Origin: an uncultured Bacteroidales bacterium
GTDB lineage: Bacteria > Bacteroidota > Bacteroidia > Bacteroidales > Bacteroidaceae
Assembly (NCBI GenBank): GCA_902786925.1
Contig: CADAEK010000019.1
Coordinates: 1-64,000, forward strand
DNA: 64,000 nt
Reading direction: 5' to 3'
This document shows positions 1 to 9,520 of this stretch, in pieces (within the stretch, counting starts at the first letter, position 1; each line of letters opens with the position of its first letter). The notes beneath the pieces are model-generated. The model made no database searches. It had not been told where the DNA came from and saw only the letters and a program-made list of their open reading frames with translations. The position numbers and the translations under genes were made by a program.

Positions 1-54
1 CCCGGGCGCGCCGATGGTACTGCACCGCAATGCGGGAGAGTAGGTCGCCGCCTT
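1..54 (+). rRNA. rrf: 5S ribosomal RNA, 3' end
   Basis: The first bases match the conserved 3' half of bacterial 5S rRNA: a CGATGGTACTGC segment, then GGGAGAGTAGGTCG close to the 3' terminus. The 5' part lies outside the window. A strong terminator follows directly, as expected at the end of an rRNA operon. The exact 3' end is an estimate. Confidence 0.85.
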
Positions 55-60
55 CTTGAT

Positions 61-99
61 GGAGCCCTCCACATCATTTTGTGGAGGGCTCCTTTTTTT
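61..99 (+). terminator. rRNA operon intrinsic terminator
   Basis: A perfect 13-bp stem (GGAGCCCTCCACA with TGTGGAGGGCTCC) with a six-base loop is followed by seven T residues. It begins about seven bases after the 5S rRNA end and very likely stops rRNA transcription. Confidence 0.93.
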
Positions 100-378
100 G
101 TTCCGGCTTTTTGTGTACCTTTATTATCTGTATTCTTTTACAGCGCCTTTCTGATATCTTTTCGGTTTTCTCTGGCTTGCCTCTGTATTTACCTAATAGT
201 TCCCTTTATTCATTCTTCTATCCAAACTCACTCGGTGTTCTGCTTACACTTCTGACAACACTCGGTTAGTGCTCCACATCTAGAGTCCATTTGAAATTCC
301 GAGTCGAAAACTGCAAGTAGCATTTTGCCCGTTTTTTTTAGGCCTTTGTGTCATTTTGTACTTTTCATTCCTCTTTTC
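100..378. other. Intergenic stretch without a recognised gene
   Basis: AT-rich spacer between the rRNA terminator and the susC promoter. A 62-codon open frame that starts inside the terminator stem has no recognisable protein features and is probably chance. I see no RNA gene or repeat here. Confidence 0.6.
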
Positions 379-410
379 TTTGGCAAGCGTTCATTTTTTC
401 GCTATCTTTG
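379..410 (+). promoter_or_regulatory. Promoter of the SusC/SusD operon
   Basis: TTTG at 379-382 and TATCTTTG at 403-410 are separated by 20 bases, matching the Bacteroidetes primary sigma-factor consensus. The ATG of susC lies about 40 bases downstream. It is the only such match ahead of the eight-gene run. Confidence 0.75.
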
Positions 411-452
411 CGGTTCAATTTCAAGATTTTAATAGGATAATATTTTTTGAAG

Positions 453-3400
453 ATGAAGAGCACAAAGATACTTCTCGTGCTGTTATTGTTCGGACTTTTG
501 TCGATACACTCTGTAGCATCTGAATTATTGTTACAAATGAATACATCTCTCCATGCATCTGGTGAAGATGGAAATCGAGTGTTGTATGGACGAGTAACCG
601 ATGAAAAGGGTGAGCCATTGCCGGGTGTGGCAGTGTTTCCTACTAATTTTGTAGAGTTTGGTGCTGCAACGGATGAAAATGGCCGCTATGTACTGAAAAA
701 CGTTCCTTCTCAAGCTAAATCTGTTACTTTCTTGATGCTGGGCATGAAGAAAGAGATTCTCATGATCGGAAAGAAGGATAAGATGGATGTGATGTTGATA
801 GAGGATGCTAACTCTTTGGAAGATGTGGTAGTGACAGGCTATCAAAAGATAGATAGGCGCTATTCTACCAGTGCGGTTACATCCATGAAGATGGAGGATG
901 TGCATATCCCTGGTTATGCAAGTCTTGACCAAATGCTTGAAGGCAAGATTCCAGACATGGTGCTGACGACGAATAGTGGTGAGATCAATGCCACTCCTCG
1001 TTTGAGAATCCGTGGTACCTCAACTTTAATTGGTAATCGCGAGCCGTTGTGGGTGTTGGATGGCATCATCTTGACGGATCCAGTGGCCTTGAGCCCGGAT
1101 GTCTTGAATGACCCTGATTATGTGAACCGAGTGGGTAATGCGATTTCTGGTATCAATCCTCAGGATATTCTGCGTATAGACGTGCTGAAGGATGCTGCTG
1201 CTACAGCTTTGTATGGTACTCGTGCGGCGAATGGCGTGATTGTGATCACAACAAAGAGCGGACGAGAAGGCAAGCCTGTGTTCTCTTATTCAGCTACGTT
1301 TACAGGACGTCGCCGTCCCTACTATACAGACTCAAAGATCAATGTGATGAATTCGAATGAGCGTATTCGTTTCTCTCAAATGTTGGTTGATCAGCACTAT
1401 ATGTATCCTTCTAATATGCCATTGGTGGGCTACGAATATGCGCTTAACAACTTATATGCAGGGAAGTATACGCAGGCAGAATTCAATAGTGCGGTGAATG
1501 AGATGGCTGAGCTGAATACCGACTGGTTTGATATCTTGTGCCATAATTCCTTCTCCCATGACCATAGCGTATCTGTTTCAGGCGGTAGTGATAAGATTCG
1601 TTATTACGCTTCTTTAGGATATACCGATCAGGATGATGTCATCAAGAATACAACGAATCGCCGCTATACAGGTATGGCAAAGCTGGACATTCAGCTGATG
1701 AAACGGCTAGACCTAGCTCTGAACATCAATGGATATCACAATGATCGAGAGTACAATGTTGGCGAGATCAATCCTACGGATTATGCTTATAACACGTCAA
1801 GGGCCATTCCCGCATTCAATAAAGATGGCTCTTATTATTACTACAAAAAGAATACGGGTTCTTTTTCTGCAGGATATCTGAACTACAACATTTTGAATGA
1901 GCTTGATAATTCGGGTCAGACTCAGGCTGTGAACAACATTATGGCTACAGCCAATCTTCATTTCCAGCCATTGCAGTGGTTGCACTTTAACGGTATCCTT
2001 TCGCTGAACTCTTCTTCGAGCTCTACAGATATCTTGTATGGTGAAAGCACCTTCCATAGTTCATCTCTCAGAAGGAGTGAGGTAGGTGTGCAGCCTGGTA
2101 CAGATAGCGAGATGCCATATGGTGGTGAATTCACGAAATCTACAACTAGCACCAAAGGATACACAGCCCGTCTTCAGATGGATATCAATAAGTTCTTTGG
2201 CGGAGAAGACCAGCATGTCATCAATTTCTCACTCGGTGGTGAAGCGTCCTCAACCCTTTATAAGGGTTATCAGCGTACAGACCGCGGTTATTATCCTGAC
2301 CGGGGTGAAACTTTCGTTGTTAATGTGCCGTCTACTTATGCAGAATATTACAATTGGATGGGCAGCAATGTACCAACAATCACAGATCAACGTACCAATT
2401 TGCTTTCTGCATATGCTACTTTGTCGTATACTTATAAAGACCTCTTCACGCTGAATGCAAACACTCGATATGATGGCTCCAACAAATTCGGTAGTCGTAG
2501 CAATGAAAAGTTGTTGCCAATATGGTCTGTTTCGGGTAATGCAAATCTGAAGAGCATTGCCAAGTTGGATGCGGATTGGTTGGATTTCTTAACTGTGAAA
2601 GCTTCTTATGGAGAACAAGGTAATATGCTTGACGACCAAACTCCTGTTATGGTTATTAAGAAGGGAACCATGGATGCTTATTATGGTGAGATGGTGACTA
2701 CTGCAGCATATTTTGCCAATCCAGATTTGAAGTGGGAGAAAACTCATTCCACAAATGCGGGTTTTGAGTCAAGCTTGTTTGCTGGTCGTTTCCAGTTGGG
2801 CGTAGAGCTCTTCTACAAGCGGACTACAGATGCATTCATGTCTAAGACTATTAGTGATGTCAATGGCTATACTTCATATATCGTGAATTCCGGTACTGTC
2901 GTCAACAAGGGTTATAACATTACTCTTTCTGCAACTCCAATTAAGCTGCGCAACTTCTACTGGATTCTTTCTGGTAACATCTCTAAAATAAAGAATGAGG
3001 TGACTACGACGCCAGGTGGAGAAAGCTATGAGTTGAACGATTTCCTCAACGGAACAGCAGTGGTGAAAGGTCAGCCCGTGGGCACCTTCTATAGCTATAA
3101 GTTTGTCGGCTTGAGCAGCCAAGACGGAGGTCCTATTCTTGATGATTGGGAAGATAGACAGAGCGAGTTGGAAAACTTGAATAATTATGATGCTTATACA
3201 CGAGTATTGGTGCCTAGCGGAAAGCGTGAGCCAGACTTGACCGGCAGTGTAAGCAATACCTTTACTTATAAGCAGTGGCGTTTAGGTATCACCTGTACTT
3301 ATGCTTTTGGTGCTAGCACACGATTGTTCCGTCTTTATGACGGCTTTACAGGAGGTTATTCCAGCGAGGCAAATGTCAGCCGTGATCTTCTTGGCCGTTG

Positions 3401-3797
3401 GCAACGTCCTGGCGATGAATCTTACACAACAATTCCTTCCATTATGGGAAGTGGTAATAATAGCTATGGACTCTATTCAACCCATTGGAGTAGCAGTGAT
3501 CTCTATACGGGCCCTCGTTTCCATAATAATGCATGGACTATGTACGACTATTCGACAGCGCGTGTTGTGAGTGCTGATTACGTCAAGTTGCAGAACATCT
3601 CGCTTACTTATGAGTTTGACAAGAAACTCATTCAAAAGTGGCATTTAGGGCGTTTGGCTCTTACTGCTTCTGCTACGAACCTGCACACATTCTGTGATCG
3701 CCGTCTTCGTGGTCAAACTCCTACTCAAGGTGGTTTTACAGAGATTCAGTTGAGTGACACTCCTACTTATACACTTGGACTAAACGTGGAATTCTAA
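453..3797 (+). CDS. SusC/RagA-family TonB-linked outer-membrane protein
   Basis: TonB-dependent outer-membrane importer of about 1114 residues. It has a signal peptide, a carboxypeptidase-regulatory-like domain near residues 43-118 (YGRVTDEKGEPLPG), the usual SusC EDVVVTGYQ segment near 124, and a plug domain with IRGT and the DVLKDAAATALYGTRAANG signature. The long barrel ends in a terminal Phe. I prefer the ATG at 453 over the in-frame TTG at 447. susD follows after one base, so the two form a pedestal-lid pair. The substrate cannot be read from the sequence, and the operon contains no glycoside hydrolase, so a glycan is only one option. Confidence 0.93.
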   Translation: MKSTKILLVLLLFGLLSIHSVASELLLQMNTSLHASGEDGNRVLYGRVTDEKGEPLPGVAVFPTNFVEFGAATDENGRYVLKNVPSQAKSVTFLMLGMKKEILMIGKKDKMDVMLIEDANSLEDVVVTGYQKIDRRYSTSAVTSMKMEDVHIPGYASLDQMLEGKIPDMVLTTNSGEINATPRLRIRGTSTLIGNREPLWVLDGIILTDPVALSPDVLNDPDYVNRVGNAISGINPQDILRIDVLKDAAATALYGTRAANGVIVITTKSGREGKPVFSYSATFTGRRRPYYTDSKINVMNSNERIRFSQMLVDQHYMYPSNMPLVGYEYALNNLYAGKYTQAEFNSAVNEMAELNTDWFDILCHNSFSHDHSVSVSGGSDKIRYYASLGYTDQDDVIKNTTNRRYTGMAKLDIQLMKRLDLALNINGYHNDREYNVGEINPTDYAYNTSRAIPAFNKDGSYYYYKKNTGSFSAGYLNYNILNELDNSGQTQAVNNIMATANLHFQPLQWLHFNGILSLNSSSSSTDILYGESTFHSSSLRRSEVGVQPGTDSEMPYGGEFTKSTTSTKGYTARLQMDINKFFGGEDQHVINFSLGGEASSTLYKGYQRTDRGYYPDRGETFVVNVPSTYAEYYNWMGSNVPTITDQRTNLLSAYATLSYTYKDLFTLNANTRYDGSNKFGSRSNEKLLPIWSVSGNANLKSIAKLDADWLDFLTVKASYGEQGNMLDDQTPVMVIKKGTMDAYYGEMVTTAAYFANPDLKWEKTHSTNAGFESSLFAGRFQLGVELFYKRTTDAFMSKTISDVNGYTSYIVNSGTVVNKGYNITLSATPIKLRNFYWILSGNISKIKNEVTTTPGGESYELNDFLNGTAVVKGQPVGTFYSYKFVGLSSQDGGPILDDWEDRQSELENLNNYDAYTRVLVPSGKREPDLTGSVSNTFTYKQWRLGITCTYAFGASTRLFRLYDGFTGGYSSEANVSRDLLGRWQRPGDESYTTIPSIMGSGNNSYGLYSTHWSSSDLYTGPRFHNNAWTMYDYSTARVVSADYVKLQNISLTYEFDKKLIQKWHLGRLALTASATNLHTFCDRRLRGQTPTQGGFTEIQLSDTPTYTLGLNVEF

Positions 3798-3798
3798 T

Positions 3799-5385
3799 AT
3801 GCGAAACAAATATCTATTTATATTCGTGGGTACGTTGCTTTCAGTGTTGCCACTTACTTCATGTGGCGATTTCCTTGAGGAATATTCACAGGACACTGAT
3901 TATGTGCGCACATGGAAAGACCTTGACGAGCTTCTTATTGGCGACTGCTATCTTCCTGTTCATGACTCCAATTATCTCAGTTACACCTCTAATGTGGGGT
4001 CTTGGATTCATCTATTAGGCGATGAAGTGCAGGAGAGCCAGTCTGGTTATGTCAACACCTATGCCGAAGGCGACCATCGAGCTAATTCCTTTGGCTATTT
4101 CACATGGCAACAGCGAGTAGGGCAAAACGAGTCCTATACCGATTTCTATGCAGAGAATGCCACATGGACTAAGATATATTATTGTATCAATGTGGCCAAC
4201 AATATTATTGCTTCCGTAGAGAAAGTGCCTTGCGTGACAGACATTGAGCAGCAAGGAGTACATAAGGTGAGAGGCGAAGCCCACTTTTTGCGTGGTTTCT
4301 ATTATTTTTGGTTAGCTAATCTTTACGGGAAACCCTACAATCCTGCAACAGCTTCCGAAGATTTGTGTGTTCCACTTAAGACGAGTGATGTAGTTGAGGA
4401 CCGCAAGTTCACACGCCAAACAGTAGCAGAAGTCTATGCCCAGGTTCTGTCCGATCTTCAAGTGGCCGAGCGTGAGCTGCGTCTTTATACAAATCCTAAA
4501 GCTAGCATCTATCGTGCCGACTCTACAGCGTGTCACTTGCTTCTCAGCCGTGTTCATCTTTACATGCAACATTGGGAGAAAGCTTCTGTGTACGCTCAAA
4601 AGGTTCTAAAGGCGCATTCAGCCCTTTCTGACCTTAACACAGCTTCTGGCAAATTCCTCACCAAAGCAAATCCGGAGAATATCTTTTCCATGGGAGGAAG
4701 CGATGTCCACAACATCTTCAACTACATTTGCCAGTCCTACTCTGTCAGTCGTGAACTCTATGATACCTATACCACTGCCGATCTTCGCAAAACTCAATGG
4801 TATTGGCAGAAAGGAAACTTCGTGGGTCCTGTGCGAACTACGACCAATCCTCAGTACTCCTCTTATGATCCTCAATCCAGTGACTATTATGGGCGTGCCT
4901 ATTCTGAGAAGAGATATCAAGAAGAAGTCTCTGGTCAATTTCTAATGCGTTCAGCTGAAGCATATCTCAACTATGCAGAAGCTCAAGCCTATTTGGGACA
5001 GGATTCTGAGGCTCGCGATGCGCTCAATGTGTTGCGCCGTCATCGTTTTCTTTCATCTGCCAATAGCACTGTGAACTCATCTGGTTCGGAGCTTATTAAC
5101 GCTATTCGTGCAGAACGCCGTCGTGAACTTGCTCTTGAAGGTCATCGGTGGTTTGACCTTCGAAGATATCAGGTTTGTGCCGTTCAGCCCGAAAGTCATT
5201 CAATTACCCATGAATGGACGTATTATGCTTCTCACACATCTTGCAGTGTGACAGAGCGTCACCGTTTTGTATTGGAGGCAAATGATGATGCATACACACT
5301 CCCTATACCTCAAGAGGTCATTAGCTTTAACACAGGTATGCCCAACAATCCGCACCCATGGCGCAATTATACTACAGTAGAATGA
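3799..5385 (+). CDS. SusD/RagB-family nutrient-binding lipoprotein
   Basis: Surface lipoprotein of 528 residues that would close over the SusC barrel and capture substrate. A signal peptide ends in a lipobox with Cys22 (LTSCGDFLE). The N-terminal helical region and the C-terminal SusD signature (IRAERRRELALEGHRWFDLRRY split over residues about 435-456) are both present. Length is normal for the family. It starts one base after the susC stop, and its own stop overlaps the next start (ATGA), which indicates translational coupling. Ligand unknown. Confidence 0.93.
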   Translation: MRNKYLFIFVGTLLSVLPLTSCGDFLEEYSQDTDYVRTWKDLDELLIGDCYLPVHDSNYLSYTSNVGSWIHLLGDEVQESQSGYVNTYAEGDHRANSFGYFTWQQRVGQNESYTDFYAENATWTKIYYCINVANNIIASVEKVPCVTDIEQQGVHKVRGEAHFLRGFYYFWLANLYGKPYNPATASEDLCVPLKTSDVVEDRKFTRQTVAEVYAQVLSDLQVAERELRLYTNPKASIYRADSTACHLLLSRVHLYMQHWEKASVYAQKVLKAHSALSDLNTASGKFLTKANPENIFSMGGSDVHNIFNYICQSYSVSRELYDTYTTADLRKTQWYWQKGNFVGPVRTTTNPQYSSYDPQSSDYYGRAYSEKRYQEEVSGQFLMRSAEAYLNYAEAQAYLGQDSEARDALNVLRRHRFLSSANSTVNSSGSELINAIRAERRRELALEGHRWFDLRRYQVCAVQPESHSITHEWTYYASHTSCSVTERHRFVLEANDDAYTLPIPQEVISFNTGMPNNPHPWRNYTTVE

Positions 5386-6284
5386 AAAAAAATCTATATA
5401 TAGCATTGATATTGGCATCCGTTGTGGCGGTATCCTGCTCGGAAGATGATGTAACAGCTAACCTGAAGGACACCACAGCGCCTTTCTTGCCTGCTTCCGA
5501 CGATCAAAGCGAGGAAGCTCAACTTCGTCGTGACTTCTACCGTGATTATAGTTCTTTCCTCCTCTTCAATGACACTTTGCAGCACTACCCCTTGGGGCGT
5601 GATGTCAATGGCGATATATACTATTTTACGGAGGTTCTGGACCTTAACTACCAAGTAGGCATGAGCACTGCAGTCACCGAGAAGTTCTCTTATACTCTTC
5701 TTGATGACGACGCAAATAAGCAAATAGCTGTGCAATATCTCAGAGATTACTTGCTTGTTCATCTTACAGGAAAAATGAAACCTTATTCTTGGCTGTTGGT
5801 CGATAAAATTCAGCGTAATTTCTCAGGTACAATCTCATCTCCTTATGCAGCTGCAGGTCAGCGTGCAGTGGTCGTGGCATGCAATGTGCTTCCTCGCCTG
5901 TCCGATAGCCAGAAAGTTCAATACACTACTCAAGTCATGAACACAATCATTGCTCAGTTGGCGCTGGACCAGGCAGAAGCCTTCGCTGAATTCTTGCGGA
6001 TTAGTTCATCAAACTATAACGGCACATTCTCCAAGCCCGCCACAAAAGCGGAAAATACCCGAAGGCTCAATGAGGCAGGTTTTGTCTCTCGTGGCACTAC
6101 TGATTTGAACCAAGAGGAAGATGGTCTTTACCCTTCACAGGAACAAGACATCAAAGCATTCTCTCGCTTGGTAGCTGCTAACAGTGCAGAGACTCTTGCT
6201 GCGCGTTATGCGGATTACCCTTTGGTCGCTCAGAAGTGTGTCATTATGCGTGAAACCTTAAAATCTTTGGGATATGTGGAATAA
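5382..6284 (+). CDS. Lipoprotein resembling SusCD-associated zinc metallohydrolase, active site apparently lost
   Basis: Lipoprotein of 300 residues with lipobox Cys19 (AVSCSEDD). After the lipobox it shows a pattern I associate with the substrate-import-associated metallohydrolase lipoproteins often encoded after SusCD: a FLLFNDTL segment, a hydrophobic LDLNYQV stretch, then YLRDYLLVHL. Where that family carries HExxH, this protein has a region such as VMNTIIAQL, and no HExxH occurs anywhere. I read it as a non-catalytic relative, perhaps a binding subunit. Family assignment rests on pattern memory and could be wrong. The ATG overlaps the susD stop; an upstream in-frame start at 5358 would lie inside susD. 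Confidence 0.55.
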   Translation: MKKNLYIALILASVVAVSCSEDDVTANLKDTTAPFLPASDDQSEEAQLRRDFYRDYSSFLLFNDTLQHYPLGRDVNGDIYYFTEVLDLNYQVGMSTAVTEKFSYTLLDDDANKQIAVQYLRDYLLVHLTGKMKPYSWLLVDKIQRNFSGTISSPYAAAGQRAVVVACNVLPRLSDSQKVQYTTQVMNTIIAQLALDQAEAFAEFLRISSSNYNGTFSKPATKAENTRRLNEAGFVSRGTTDLNQEEDGLYPSQEQDIKAFSRLVAANSAETLAARYADYPLVAQKCVIMRETLKSLGYVE

Positions 6285-6918
6285 TAGTAAAAAGATAATG
6301 GGCGTGCAGTCGTTGGCGTTGTTGGCTCTCATTCTTAGCGTGATGGTATTAGCAGGATGCTCCGACGATGATGACATCACGATTGAGCAGCCATCATCAC
6401 AGGGTATTTTCATCGATGAACGTGATGGAAAAGAATACCACTACATTCATATTGGTGGTCTTGACTGGTCTGTAGAGAATTTGGCTTATGACTTGGGTAA
6501 TACCGAGTTGAGCTGTGTTTATCAGAGTGCAAGCGACTTCGAAAAGCAAAAGTACACGTTGGATAATCTTGAAAAGTACGGTATGCTTTATTCATACGAA
6601 GGTGCACAGCAGGCTGTTCCAGAGGGGTGGCGTTTGCCGACTGACGCTGATTGGAAAAAGTTGGAAGCCGCTCATGGTTACCTTTGCAAGCCCTTTGGAT
6701 TGCTCTATGGAGGTTACTTCACCAAGAATACTGCTGCAACAGCTTATAACGGCAATCGTTTTATGGGTTCATGGGCATACTTTTGGACAGCGACTAAAGA
6801 CTCGCATAAAGTGGGAGAGTATTATTTTGCTCGAAAGAAGTTCTACAATAACCAAGAGATGGAGCGCCTGAGCATAGAACCGACGGCCTATTTCCTTAGT
6901 GTCCGATTTGTTCGATAA
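6274..6918 (+). CDS. FISUMP (Fibrobacter succinogenes major paralogous domain) lipoprotein
   Basis: Lipoprotein of 214 residues. The signal peptide ends in LAGCSDDDD with Cys29. From about residue 50 it follows the FISUMP pattern: DGKEYHYIHIGGLDWSVENL, then GMLYSYEGAQ, PEGWRLPTDADWKKLE, a GS-Y-FWTAT segment and a final YFLSVRFVR. The fold is used by many surface proteins of Bacteroidetes and Fibrobacteres; no enzymatic role is known to me. The chosen start overlaps the preceding stop by 11 bases and supplies the basic KK of the signal peptide; ATG at 6298 is the alternative. It is likely a surface partner of the SusCD pair. Confidence 0.8.
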   Translation: MWNNSKKIMGVQSLALLALILSVMVLAGCSDDDDITIEQPSSQGIFIDERDGKEYHYIHIGGLDWSVENLAYDLGNTELSCVYQSASDFEKQKYTLDNLEKYGMLYSYEGAQQAVPEGWRLPTDADWKKLEAAHGYLCKPFGLLYGGYFTKNTAATAYNGNRFMGSWAYFWTATKDSHKVGEYYFARKKFYNNQEMERLSIEPTAYFLSVRFVR

Positions 6919-6974
6919 ATACCCTCTCCCCGATAGCTTATTAACGAAAAATTACTAGTTCTCATTTTTAGAAT

Positions 6975-8399
6975 ATGAAAAAGACGTTTATTGCCATGCT
7001 GATGCTTGGCTGCACCATGTGCATCTTTGCCCAGCAGGCTACATTTACAGGTAAGATTAGCAAGTATGTTCCCTCTGACACATTATATATATATGTACAG
7101 GGAACAGAGAAAGAGGGCTATGACACCCTCTCTATTGACCGCAAGGGAAAGTTCACCTACACAGTTAATATATCAGAACTGTCAGAGGCATTAGTGTTTG
7201 TCAACAATGGATCTGGTATAGACGGCGACGCTTTCTGTGTGCTCCTTCAGCCTGGGAAAGCCATCCATGCCGATATTAGTCTTCGTCCTTTCTCTGTTAA
7301 GTATACAGGTTACGAGGCGGCTAAGAGTGCATATGCCAATCAGTACTATCAGGCTGTTTCACGTTCATCCATTCTGTTAGGCGATACTTTGGCCGTTCGT
7401 GAGCCATCGTTTGCTGCAGCACGTTCATTCGTCGATGCTGAGATTGCAAAGATGGAAGCTACCGTCAAGACCATCGCCGACAAGACATTTGCTGAGCAGG
7501 CTCAAGGTGCACTTGATGATCAGCGAGAAAGCGCTCTTTGGGGCTATGCTATCAGCAGCGAAAAGATGGGGCACAAGATGCTCGCGGATGCAGACTTCAA
7601 GGCTTATATAGCCGGCATCAATCCGAACGATACGCTGCAAGTTTCACGCATCTATCCCTACATCGAATGGTACTATGCTGCCCATCCCAATCTTTATACA
7701 CCGATGTCTGCCGAAGGCGCGAAGGTAAAGTTCCTTTCTGAATATACCCAAAATCAAGATGTCCGCAACAAAGTGGCCAATATATACTTGATGAATGTGC
7801 TGTACTTGGCCGGATGGGGAATGGATACGGCTGGCGCAGAATTAAAAGACCTTTACGAGCAATATCTTGCAGTCTGCACAGATACCACCTATTATGCCTT
7901 TGTTCGTGAGAATCTTGCTCGTATGGAGGCACAGGCACCAGGTGAAGCGCCCATAGATTTCACCCTCGAGGCCGCCGATGGCACTCCAACTCAGTTTGTT
8001 GCTCTTATGGGTGGCGGACACGTCACTTATATTGACTTCTGGGCTACATGGTGTGGTCCATGCAAGGCCGAGATTCCTCATCTTGACAAAATGGTAGCCG
8101 AATATAAAGAGAAAGGTCTGCTCTATTCTGCAGAAAATCCACAAGGAAAGATTCGTATTATCTCTGTCTCAATGGATGCCAATCGTGACCAGTGGCTCAA
8201 CAAGCTGGAAGCCGACAACCCACAATGGGAACAATATATCATTCCAGACCTTGAGAATTGTGCGGGTCTTACAGGCTATAACATTCAGAGCATTCCTCGC
8301 TTCATGTTGTTTGATGCTCAAGGCAGACTCTATAAATCTGCTGCTCCACGTCCAAGCAGCGTAGAGACACGCGCGCTTATTGATTCCCTCATTCAGTGA
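6975..8399 (+). CDS. TlpA/ResA-like periplasmic thioredoxin-domain protein
   Basis: Exported protein of 474 residues. A signal peptide (to about residue 20) is followed by a beta-rich N-terminal segment like the DUF4369 region of Bacteroidetes TlpA proteins, a helical middle, and a C-terminal thioredoxin domain with active-site WCGPC near residues 358-362. The segments GYNIQSIPRFMLFD (with the cis-proline) and AEIPHLDKM complete the fold. It would reduce or exchange disulfides in the envelope. A 56-base gap separates it from the FISUMP gene, and the next gene starts at GTGA over its stop. Confidence 0.87.
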   Translation: MKKTFIAMLMLGCTMCIFAQQATFTGKISKYVPSDTLYIYVQGTEKEGYDTLSIDRKGKFTYTVNISELSEALVFVNNGSGIDGDAFCVLLQPGKAIHADISLRPFSVKYTGYEAAKSAYANQYYQAVSRSSILLGDTLAVREPSFAAARSFVDAEIAKMEATVKTIADKTFAEQAQGALDDQRESALWGYAISSEKMGHKMLADADFKAYIAGINPNDTLQVSRIYPYIEWYYAAHPNLYTPMSAEGAKVKFLSEYTQNQDVRNKVANIYLMNVLYLAGWGMDTAGAELKDLYEQYLAVCTDTTYYAFVRENLARMEAQAPGEAPIDFTLEAADGTPTQFVALMGGGHVTYIDFWATWCGPCKAEIPHLDKMVAEYKEKGLLYSAENPQGKIRIISVSMDANRDQWLNKLEADNPQWEQYIIPDLENCAGLTGYNIQSIPRFMLFDAQGRLYKSAAPRPSSVETRALIDSLIQ

Positions 8400-9520
8400 T
8401 TTTCCAACGCATACTTCTCTGCTGCTCATTGTTCCTCTCTGTTCTGACAATGGCGGCGCAGGAAGAGACCGCAGATACAACGGCGGCATCTCTGCCTACT
8501 GATGTGTCTGCTCACTACGTACTGGTCACGCCAGGGGAGACGGCCTCTTCCATCTTAGGGCATGCAGCCATTCGCATGTCTTGTCCTTCGCAAGGTTTGG
8601 ACTATTGCTTCACTATCAAGACTCCTGAAATCAGAGAAGAAGTTATTGATATGCTCTTTGGCCATCTCCGTATAGGACTTGTGCCCGAAGAGACCTCACA
8701 TTTTCGCCAAACATATATGAAGGAAGGGCGTGGCATCATTGAATATCGCCTTGCTCTTTCCCTTGATGACACCCGCCGTTTGTGGCAACAGCTTGATGGG
8801 CAAGTCGCACGAGGACTCTATCTTGATCTTGACTACGTAAACAACAGTTGCACGCAGGTGGCCATAGACCAACTGTATGAGCAGTTGCGCACTCGTTCTG
8901 ATTTGCAGATAGACGAGGTTATTCGCAAGACGATTCCTGTCCAGACGCGTCGTGAAGCTGTGCTTCGCTATTTTGACCAAAGCACATGGTGGGGCTTCTT
9001 GCTTCATTCGTGCTATTCTTACTATCCAGATGAAAAAGTGTCTCCGCGCCGTCTTGTTGTGATGCCGCAAGACGCAGCCGCTGTTTTCCGCGAGGCAGGG
9101 CTAGTGACAGAAGAGACCGTTGTGGCAAAACAAGAGAAATCAGCCCCTTCTTCCGGTGGTGCGTGGCTTACTCCACTTCTTGCATCGGTGCTGTTCTTCC
9201 TCCTGTGCCTGTTGCCTTTCCGCCAAGTAGATTGGCTCGCTGTGCCTTTGCAGATTCTTTCTCTGTTGTTATTCATTCTATTGTCGGTGTTTTCCCATGC
9301 TTCAGGCATCGGTTTTAACTGGCTTATTTTGGCCCTGTTCCCTTTGACTGCTCCTGTCGGCATTGTCTATATGCTCTGTCATATGGGCGACATCTACAGT
9401 CTTGCTCAATTGCTCTTCGTCTTAGGTTTCTTTGTGCGGGCGCTCTATTATTTATATCATCATCGTAATCAAGTAAAAAAAATAATATTATTCAAATTTA
9501 TTAATCATTCATCAATATGA
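8396..9520 (+). CDS. DUF4105 (Lnb-type N-terminal periplasmic) membrane protein
   Basis: Protein of 374 residues. After a signal peptide, residues about 35-230 fit DUF4105: HYVLVTPGETASSILGHAAIRM, a DYCFTIKTP segment, and YVNNSCTQVAIDQL with a conserved NSC. The C-terminal third holds about four membrane helices. The N-terminal domain is related to papain-like NlpC/P60 folds by family knowledge, with candidate His and Cys visible in the quoted segments, but activity is unproven. The start is GTG at 8396, overlapping the thioredoxin stop as GTGA. The last 15 codons become very AT-rich. Confidence 0.82.
   Translation: MIFQRILLCCSLFLSVLTMAAQEETADTTAASLPTDVSAHYVLVTPGETASSILGHAAIRMSCPSQGLDYCFTIKTPEIREEVIDMLFGHLRIGLVPEETSHFRQTYMKEGRGIIEYRLALSLDDTRRLWQQLDGQVARGLYLDLDYVNNSCTQVAIDQLYEQLRTRSDLQIDEVIRKTIPVQTRREAVLRYFDQSTWWGFLLHSCYSYYPDEKVSPRRLVVMPQDAAAVFREAGLVTEETVVAKQEKSAPSSGGAWLTPLLASVLFFLLCLLPFRQVDWLAVPLQILSLLLFILLSVFSHASGIGFNWLILALFPLTAPVGIVYMLCHMGDIYSLAQLLFVLGFFVRALYYLYHHRNQVKKIILFKFINHSSI

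Noticed and set aside
81-269. 62-codon plus-strand open frame after the 5S rRNA
   Set aside because: It starts inside the terminator stem, lacks any recognisable motif, and its composition is that of AT-rich spacer.
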